Part shown: piece by piece, positions 58,401-64,000 of the stretch | Position numbering within the stretch: the stretch's first letter is position 1 | Layout of the letters: every line of letters begins with the position of its first letter | Assembly (NCBI RefSeq): GCF_902502825.2 | Contig: NZ_LR723670.1 | Location: forward strand, 1,736,001 to 1,800,000 | Direction: 5' to 3' | Source: Pseudorhizobium flavum | GTDB lineage: Bacteria > Pseudomonadota > Alphaproteobacteria > Rhizobiales > Rhizobiaceae | Length of the DNA: 64,000 bases | Notes under the pieces: generated by a model | Told to the model about the DNA's origin: nothing | Database searches by the model: none | The model's input: the letters and a program-made list of their open reading frames with translations, nothing else | Translations under genes and position numbers: made by a program

Positions 58401-60948
58401 GGCTCAAACCGTCGACCTCACGAATTGCGACCGTGAGCCAATTCAGATTCCCGGTAGCATCCAGGCCCATGGCTGCCTGATCGCCTGCGACCACGCGGGT
58501 GCCGAGGTGAGGCGGTTTTCAGCTAATGCCCCCGAGATGCTATCGATTCCTGGCCTCACTGCTGGAGCACGGGTGGAGGAAATATTCGGCCGTGAGCTTG
58601 CGCACACACTGCGAAACGCCATTGCGACTGCAGGCGACCCAGCGCGTCCGGCGCTTCGCCATGGGATGGAGCTGCCCGACGGCAACAGGTTTGATGTGGC
58701 GGTGCATGTCCACGATGCGGGCGCCATCATGGAGTTCGAGCCGGTCACTGCAACGAATGACCAGCCGCTCGAAGTCGCACGAATGCTCATCAGCCGGATA
58801 CGGAACATCAGAAATGTGGAGCAATTGCTTGAGCGGTCCAGTCGCCTGATCCACGCCCTGCTGGGCTATGACCGGGTGATGATTTATCGCTTCGAGGAAG
58901 ATGGCTCGGGCCAAGTCATCAGCGAGCACAAGCGGCGTGACCTCGAGAGTTTCAAGGGTCAGTATTTCCCAGCCAGCGACATCCCGAAGCAAGCGCGTAT
59001 CCTTTATCTGAAGAACACGATCCGCGTCATTTCCGACGCGAGGGACGTGAGAGTCGCGATCCTTCCCGAGCAGGAAGAAAGGGATCATCCGCTCGACCTG
59101 TCCTTCGCCCATCTGCGAAGCGTGTCTTCCGTTCACTGCGAATATCTACGCAACATGGGCGTGGCGGCATCGATGTCGATCTCGATCGTTGTTGACGGTG
59201 ATCTGTGGGGATTGATCGCATGCCACCACTATTCGCCGAAGACGCTTTCGATGCCTCAGCGTATCGCCGCAGAGACTTTCGGCGAGTTCTTTTCCCTTCA
59301 CCTTGCCGCTTTGTTGCAGAAGCAGGTGGTCGAGAAGAACCGTGAGGTGAGGGTGGCTCTGGATCGTTTTCTGCAGGTCGCCTCTCACCACGCCGACATT
59401 CGAGACCTTCTCCGGACCTCGCTGGGCGAATTCGGCGAGATGCTTGCGTGCGACGGCATGGGCCTATGGCTGGGTGGCGCCTGGACAAGCACCGGGGCCG
59501 CGCCCTCGGCGGAACAAGCGGCGGAGCTTGTTGAACTTCGCGGCGAAGCCTCCGCCGGTCGGACATGGTGGACGGATCAGATTTCGGCGGATCTGCCGGG
59601 ATCGACCATCTCCCCCGCCGATATTTGCGGGGTCCTCGCCATCCCGCTCTCACAACGGTCCCGGGACTATCTCTATTTCTTCCGACGGGAATTGGTTCAG
59701 ACCCTGAACTGGGCAGGAAACCCGGAGAAATCATACGAGAGCGGACCGCTGGGTGACCGGCTGACGCCGCGTAAGAGCTTTGCCATCTGGAAAGAGGCAG
59801 TCCACAACCGGGCACAGCCGTGGTCGGAAGCGGATCGGGAGGTTGCCGAGGTCATCCGCGGCGTGCTGGTCGAGATCGTCCTTCACCACAACGAGCTCAT
59901 GGCGGATGAGCGTGGCAAGGCTGATGTCCGGCAGAGGATGCTCAACGAAGAGCTCAACCATCGCGTCAAGAACATCCTGTCCGTAATCAAGTCCCTGATT
60001 GGCAGGCCCGTCGACACGCAGCAGGGGCTGGATACGTACATCGCCTCGTTGAAGGGCAGGGTGCAGGCGCTCTCTCTGGCCCATGACCAGATCGTCCGTA
60101 GCGGCGACGGAGGCTTTCTTCGCGACCTTTTGCAGGCGGAACTGCAGCCTTACCAGGCTGGCGACCGCCAGATCCTGCTGCAGGGACCGTCTGTCTGGCT
60201 TGATGCCCGGGCCTTCTCGGTCATGGCGCTGGTGCTTCACGAGATGGCAACGAACGCCGCGAAATACGGTGGTCTTTCCATGTCTGGCGGTAACCTCTCT
60301 GTCCGCTGGCAGAAGGGCGAAGCGGGCGAATGCGAGATCTGGTGGAGCGAAAACGGCGGGCCTGCCGTGACGGCGCCCGTGCGGACTGGCTTCGGAAGCG
60401 TTTTGATCGGCCGCAGCATCTCCTACGAACTTGGTGGGAACAGCCGGATCGACTATGCGCCGACTGGGCTTCAGGGATACTTCTGCATCCCGTCGAAACA
60501 TGTACAGGCCGAGAGCGAGAACGAGGAGGCGCAGTCGGTCGAGGCTGCCGCAGATCGCCACGATCAGGGACAGCCCGATTTCTCGGACGTCGAGTTGCTG
60601 CTGGTGGAGGACCAGATGCTGATCGCGGCGGATGTCGAGATGATCCTCGCCGAGCATGGCCTGCAGAAGGTGACGACGGCACCGTCCGCGGCGGAAGCGC
60701 TTCGGCGGCTCGAAAAGCTGACGCCGCACCTCGCGATCCTTGATGTCAACCTCGGCAGTGGCACGTCGTTACCGGTGGCGCAGGAACTGCTACGTCGCAA
60801 CATCCCGTTCATGTTTGCCACTGGCTACAGTGACCGCTCCACGATTCCCGAACATCTTGACGTTCCGGTCCTGCGCAAGCCGTATGAGAGTTCCGTCCTC
60901 ATACGAGCGATCGGCCGCGTTCTAGCGGGCCGGCAGGGCAACGCCTAG
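58393..60948 (+). CDS. bphP: Bacteriophytochrome HWE histidine kinase with C-terminal receiver
   Basis: The 851-residue photoreceptor has the order PAS (1-120), GAF (about 130-300), PHY (about 315-500), HWE-type kinase (about 505-720) and receiver (about 735-851). Biliverdin-binding Cys12 is in DLTNCDREPI, the GAF motif PASDIP spans 193-198 (Asp196), and the PHY tongue PRKSF spans 459-463. The phospho-acceptor is His523 in ELNHRVKN, the N-box is HEMATNAAKYG, and receiver Asp784 is in LAILDVNLG. The layout matches Agrobacterium Agp2, a far-red-ground-state bathyphytochrome. It overlaps bphO by eight bases. Confidence 0.95.
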   Translation: MREAQTVDLTNCDREPIQIPGSIQAHGCLIACDHAGAEVRRFSANAPEMLSIPGLTAGARVEEIFGRELAHTLRNAIATAGDPARPALRHGMELPDGNRFDVAVHVHDAGAIMEFEPVTATNDQPLEVARMLISRIRNIRNVEQLLERSSRLIHALLGYDRVMIYRFEEDGSGQVISEHKRRDLESFKGQYFPASDIPKQARILYLKNTIRVISDARDVRVAILPEQEERDHPLDLSFAHLRSVSSVHCEYLRNMGVAASMSISIVVDGDLWGLIACHHYSPKTLSMPQRIAAETFGEFFSLHLAALLQKQVVEKNREVRVALDRFLQVASHHADIRDLLRTSLGEFGEMLACDGMGLWLGGAWTSTGAAPSAEQAAELVELRGEASAGRTWWTDQISADLPGSTISPADICGVLAIPLSQRSRDYLYFFRRELVQTLNWAGNPEKSYESGPLGDRLTPRKSFAIWKEAVHNRAQPWSEADREVAEVIRGVLVEIVLHHNELMADERGKADVRQRMLNEELNHRVKNILSVIKSLIGRPVDTQQGLDTYIASLKGRVQALSLAHDQIVRSGDGGFLRDLLQAELQPYQAGDRQILLQGPSVWLDARAFSVMALVLHEMATNAAKYGGLSMSGGNLSVRWQKGEAGECEIWWSENGGPAVTAPVRTGFGSVLIGRSISYELGGNSRIDYAPTGLQGYFCIPSKHVQAESENEEAQSVEAAADRHDQGQPDFSDVELLLVEDQMLIAADVEMILAEHGLQKVTTAPSAAEALRRLEKLTPHLAILDVNLGSGTSLPVAQELLRRNIPFMFATGYSDRSTIPEHLDVPVLRKPYESSVLIRAIGRVLAGRQGNA

Positions 60949-60978
60949 GGTGCCGCACCGGCCCGCCGTCACGATTGT

Positions 60979-63027
60979 TCAGATATCCAGATTGTCAGCG
61001 AAGGCGGCGCGTTCCTGGATGAAGCGGAAACGGGCGTCCGCTCTTGTCCCCATCAGGTTGTCGACCGCCTCACGAGTACCCTCGAAATCCACCTCGTCGA
61101 TCCCGACACGCAAGAGCGTGCGCTTGGCGGGGTCCATGGTTGTTTCCTTGAGCTGCGCCGGCATCATCTCCCCGAGGCCCTTGAACCGGCCGATCTCCAC
61201 CTTCTTGCCCTTGAAGACAGTCTCCATCAGCTCGGCTCGGTGGGCGTCATCGCGCGCATAGACGGTCTTTGCACCCTGCCGCAGGACATAAAGGGGCGGG
61301 ACAGCGAGATAGAGGTGATTGCCGCGAATGAGTTCCGGCATCTCCTGGTAGAAGAAAGTGATCAGCAGGGAAGCAATGTGTGCGCCATCGACGTCGGCGT
61401 CGGTCATGATGATGACGCGCTCGTAGCGAAGGTCTTCCTCGCGGTATTTCGTCCGCGTTCCGCAGCCGAGGGCCTGGATCAGATCGGCAATCTGCTGGTT
61501 GGCGGAGAGCTTGTCCCGGCTCGCGCTACCGACGTTGAGAATCTTGCCGCGCAACGGCAGGATCGCCTGGTTTGAGCGGTTTCTGCCCTGCTTCGCCGAG
61601 CCTCCCGCCGAGTCACCTTCGACGATGAACAATTCCGCGCCTTCGGCCGTGCTTTGCGAGCAGTCCGCGAGCTTGCCGGGCAGGCGCAACTTGCGCACCG
61701 CCGTCTTGCGGTTGACTTCCTTTTCCTTGCGCCGGCGAAGGCGTTCCTCGGCGCGTTCGATCACCCAGTCCAGCAGCTTTGCCGCCTCGCCCGGATTGCC
61801 AGCCAGGTAGTGGTCGAACGGGTCGCGGAGTGCGTTCTCGACGATACGCTGTGCTTCGACAGTCGCCAGCTTGTCCTTCGTCTGGCCGACGAATTCCGGC
61901 TCGCGGATGAAGACCGACAGCATGCCGACGGCAGAGATCATCACGTCGTCGGTCGTGATCTGCGCCGCGCGCTTGTTCTGCGTCAGGTCGGCGTAGTTTT
62001 TCAGCCCCTTGGTCAGGGCGATTCGCAAGCCTGCCTCGTGCGTTCCACCTTCAGGAGTTGGGATGGTGTTGCAGTAGGAGTGGACCTGCGGATCGCCGCC
62101 ATACCACGTAATGGCCCATTCGAGGGCGCCGTGCCCCCCGGTCTTCTCGGTCCGTCCGGCGAAGATCTCGCGGGTAACGGTGAAATCCTTGCCGAGCGTG
62201 GCCGAGAGATAGTCCTTGAGGCCGCCGGGGAAATGGAAGACCGCCTTTTCGGGAATGTCACCGCCTGGCGGCACCATGCCGTCATCGCAAGACCAGCGAA
62301 TTTCTACGCCACCGAACAGATAGGCTTTCGAGCGCGCCATTCTAAAGATGCGGCCCGGGTCGAATTTCGCGTGCTCTCCGAAGATCTGCGGATCCGGATG
62401 AAAGCGAACGCGGGTTCCGCGCCGGTTGTGCACCGGACCGAGTTCCTCCAGCCCGCCCTGGGGCACGCCGCGTGAGAAGCGTTGGCGATAGAGCTTGCGG
62501 TCGCGGGCGACTTCGACCTCGAGCAGATCCGAAAGCGCGTTCACCACCGAGACTCCGACGCCGTGCAAGCCGCCGGAGGTCTCGTACGCCTTGCCGTCGA
62601 ACTTGCCCCCGGCATGGAGCTTCGTCATGATGACTTCGAGAGTGGACTTGCCCGGTACCTGCGGGTGGTTCTCGACAGGGATGCCGCGGCCGTTGTCCGT
62701 GACGGTCAGGAAGCCTTCGCGATCCAGATGCACCTCGATGAAGTTGGCGTGGCCGGCCACGGCTTCGTCCATAGAATTGTCGATGACTTCGGCGAACAGG
62801 TGGTGGAGGGCCTTCTCGTCCGTACCGCCGATGTACATGCCCGGACGCATACGCACAGGCTCCAGTCCTTCCAGGACTCGGATCGAGGATGCGCCATAGT
62901 CATCGTTAGACGGTACCGACCGTTGTACTGGCACCGGTGCCGGCACTGCGTCCTTTGGCGCGTCCTGCTCTGGAACCGTCGGCCTTGTGAGGGGCAGTTC
63001 GGCGAAAAGGTCGTTGTTGTCATCCAT
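60979..63027 (-). CDS. parE: DNA topoisomerase IV subunit B
   Basis: The 682-residue protein is a type II topoisomerase ATPase/TOPRIM subunit: GHKL ATPase motifs EVIDNSMDEA, TDNGRGIPVE and GGLHGVGVSVVNALS, the transducer domain, and TOPRIM elements EGDSAGGSAKQGRNR and MTDADVDGAHI. The length (GyrB of this group is about 810) and QALGCGTRTKYREEDLRY favour ParE over GyrB. It decatenates chromosomes with ParC. I use the ATG at 63027; ATGs at 63072 and 63078 and an open frame upstream leave the start uncertain, and the first 45 residues are a variable acidic lead. Confidence 0.92.
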   Translation of the reverse strand: MDDNNDLFAELPLTRPTVPEQDAPKDAVPAPVPVQRSVPSNDDYGASSIRVLEGLEPVRMRPGMYIGGTDEKALHHLFAEVIDNSMDEAVAGHANFIEVHLDREGFLTVTDNGRGIPVENHPQVPGKSTLEVIMTKLHAGGKFDGKAYETSGGLHGVGVSVVNALSDLLEVEVARDRKLYRQRFSRGVPQGGLEELGPVHNRRGTRVRFHPDPQIFGEHAKFDPGRIFRMARSKAYLFGGVEIRWSCDDGMVPPGGDIPEKAVFHFPGGLKDYLSATLGKDFTVTREIFAGRTEKTGGHGALEWAITWYGGDPQVHSYCNTIPTPEGGTHEAGLRIALTKGLKNYADLTQNKRAAQITTDDVMISAVGMLSVFIREPEFVGQTKDKLATVEAQRIVENALRDPFDHYLAGNPGEAAKLLDWVIERAEERLRRRKEKEVNRKTAVRKLRLPGKLADCSQSTAEGAELFIVEGDSAGGSAKQGRNRSNQAILPLRGKILNVGSASRDKLSANQQIADLIQALGCGTRTKYREEDLRYERVIIMTDADVDGAHIASLLITFFYQEMPELIRGNHLYLAVPPLYVLRQGAKTVYARDDAHRAELMETVFKGKKVEIGRFKGLGEMMPAQLKETTMDPAKRTLLRVGIDEVDFEGTREAVDNLMGTRADARFRFIQERAAFADNLDI

Positions 63028-63222
63028 CGGGTCAGTCGGTACTACCTGTCGAGGGGCTGAAGGTGAGGCCATCGCCATCTCATGCTGTTTCGAATCACCG
63101 GCAATTCTGCCAGAAAGCTGGCTTTTTCGCGATGCGGCAGGGAAACGGTGCTCAGGCAGCAATGCGGCGCCCGCCCGCGAATGGCAAGGCGCTGAGGCTT
63201 GATCAGGCAGCCGGAGAGGTGC

Positions 63223-64000
63223 ATGTCCACAGTTCATTTCGCATTAGCCACAGCTTTTGCCCTCGTCATGACAGCCTTCTCCGCAGCACCGGCCTTGCCA
63301 CAGGAAGGATCGATCAAGCCGTACAAGGATGCCCTGTTCTCCCGCTTCCCCGTCTTGGAAACCGCCGACGGCGGTGCTTACGAAGTGATCGACTACCAGG
63401 AACTGCGTGACATCAACGAGCGCGACCAGGTGCCGGAGCGGCGGGTCAAATCGAGTTACGTGTCGATGGGCGTCAAGCGTTACCAGGAAAACGAGACGCT
63501 ACAACTCGGCGGTCGTCTCATCGACGTCACCCGCGTCGGGAAGCAGAAAAACGCCGCCTTTACGGTGATCTTCGTCCACGGCCGCGGCGGCGATAGGCGC
63601 CTTGGCGCAAACGACTACAGCTTCGGCGGCAACTTCAATCGCCTGAAGAACCTCGCCGTGATGAATGGCGGCACCTATTATGCCCCGAGCGTCACCTCCT
63701 TTGACGGGAGCGGTGCAGAGGAGATCGCGCTCCTGATCCGTCACGCTTTCGAACAGTCACGCGGGCGGCCGGTGCTGCTTGCCTGTGCCTCCATGGGCGG
63801 GACGGTCTGCTCGCATATTGCCCGGGACCGGGAAGCTGTACATTACCTGAGTGGACTTGCGGTTCTGGGCGGTCCGCCCGACCCGGGCTACGCCACCACG
63901 CCTGCGGCGAAGCGTCGGCTGCCGCTCTACCTGTCCCACGGAAGCGCCGACAGCGTCTACTCCCTGGAGGGGCAGGCGGCCGTGTATCGCAAGCTGCAAC
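63223..64000 (+). CDS. Secreted alpha/beta hydrolase, 3' end outside window
   Basis: The frame opens at an ATG at 63223 behind GGAGAGG and is still open at the window's end, giving 259 residues. A signal peptide (hydrophobic residues 5-22, cleaved near AAPA or ALPQ) is followed by an alpha/beta hydrolase fold with VIFVHGRGGDRR near residue 120, the nucleophile elbow ACASMGGT near 200, and SHGSADSVY with a likely catalytic Asp near 245; the catalytic His would lie beyond the window. Substrate unknown. It is divergent from parE, with overlapping upstream regions. Confidence 0.75.
   Translation, partial: MSTVHFALATAFALVMTAFSAAPALPQEGSIKPYKDALFSRFPVLETADGGAYEVIDYQELRDINERDQVPERRVKSSYVSMGVKRYQENETLQLGGRLIDVTRVGKQKNAAFTVIFVHGRGGDRRLGANDYSFGGNFNRLKNLAVMNGGTYYAPSVTSFDGSGAEEIALLIRHAFEQSRGRPVLLACASMGGTVCSHIARDREAVHYLSGLAVLGGPPDPGYATTPAAKRRLPLYLSHGSADSVYSLEGQAAVYRKLQ

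Noticed and set aside
1..64000. Mobile elements, prophage, CRISPR or defence islands
   Set aside because: I see no transposase, integrase, recombinase, restriction, Cas or toxin-antitoxin gene, no spaced direct repeats, and no shift in codon use; the tRNA-Leu gene has no duplicated 3' end downstream that would mark an integration site.

Overview
The window is ordinary chromosomal DNA of an alphaproteobacterium of the order Rhizobiales, most likely family Rhizobiaceae (Rhizobium/Agrobacterium/Sinorhizobium-like). The reasons are high GC with strong third-position bias, families typical of that group (Usg, DUF2865, DUF1489, BTLCP transglutaminase-like peptidase, ATP12, folE-hisI pair, STAS-fused MlaE) and an HWE-kinase bacteriophytochrome resembling Agrobacterium Agp2. 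I see about 70 protein genes, one tRNA, one riboswitch and several intrinsic terminators. I see no insertion sequence, prophage, CRISPR array, rRNA or integration scar. The assignment rests on recalled family features, not on a search.

Layout. 1-4.3 kb: AlkD-like DNA repair (cut by the edge), a 3-hydroxyisobutyrate dehydrogenase-family enzyme, DinB and methyltransferase genes, DUF2270, Usg. 4.4-6.9 kb: a polar amino-acid ABC importer (binding protein and two permeases, no ATPase) with an internal hairpin. 7.2-9.4 kb: a Pro/Glu-rich OmpA-family protein. 9.4-20.8 kb: GFA protein, LtaS-like transferase, NAD synthase, beta-propeller, short DUF2865 protein, malic enzyme, metallophosphoesterase, MFS transporter, dipeptide epimerase. 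20.9-24.8 kb: a four-gene Mla-type lipid transport operon. 25-29 kb: crcB, rluC-HAD-ATP12 and a guanidinium exporter behind a guanidine-II riboswitch. 29-32 kb: formaldehyde detoxification (fghA, yaiI-like, yegP-like, adhC). 33-35.5 kb: lipB, tRNA-Leu(GAG), OsmC, BON protein and a peptide-deformylase-like protein with broken active-site motifs.

35.7-43.6 kb: mgtE, a MerR regulator under a palindrome, two membrane proteins, a 33-residue membrane miniprotein with its own promoter and terminator, L-serine dehydratase, DUF1489, and a D,D-carboxypeptidase with a SPOR domain. 43.9-49.3 kb: BTLCP peptidase, PilZ protein, rhomboid protease, CBS protein, patatin-like protein, hisI and folE. 49.5-52.5 kb: Fe-S scaffold-like protein, yidD, thrS. 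52.5-57.7 kb: a secreted unknown protein, nitroreductase-flavin reductase pair, DUF2336, AI-2E-type transporter. 57.8-61 kb: a ten-codon leader, heme oxygenase bphO and phytochrome kinase bphP. The window ends with parE and a truncated secreted alpha/beta hydrolase.

Most genes sit in short same-strand runs with 1-8 nt overlaps or small gaps. Points that most deserve a second look are the guanidine-II riboswitch before sugE, the degenerate deformylase paralog, the leader peptide coupled to bphO, the stand-alone 33-codon gene, and several palindromic or repeated elements before individual genes. I found nothing I can defend as a wholly new multi-gene system.
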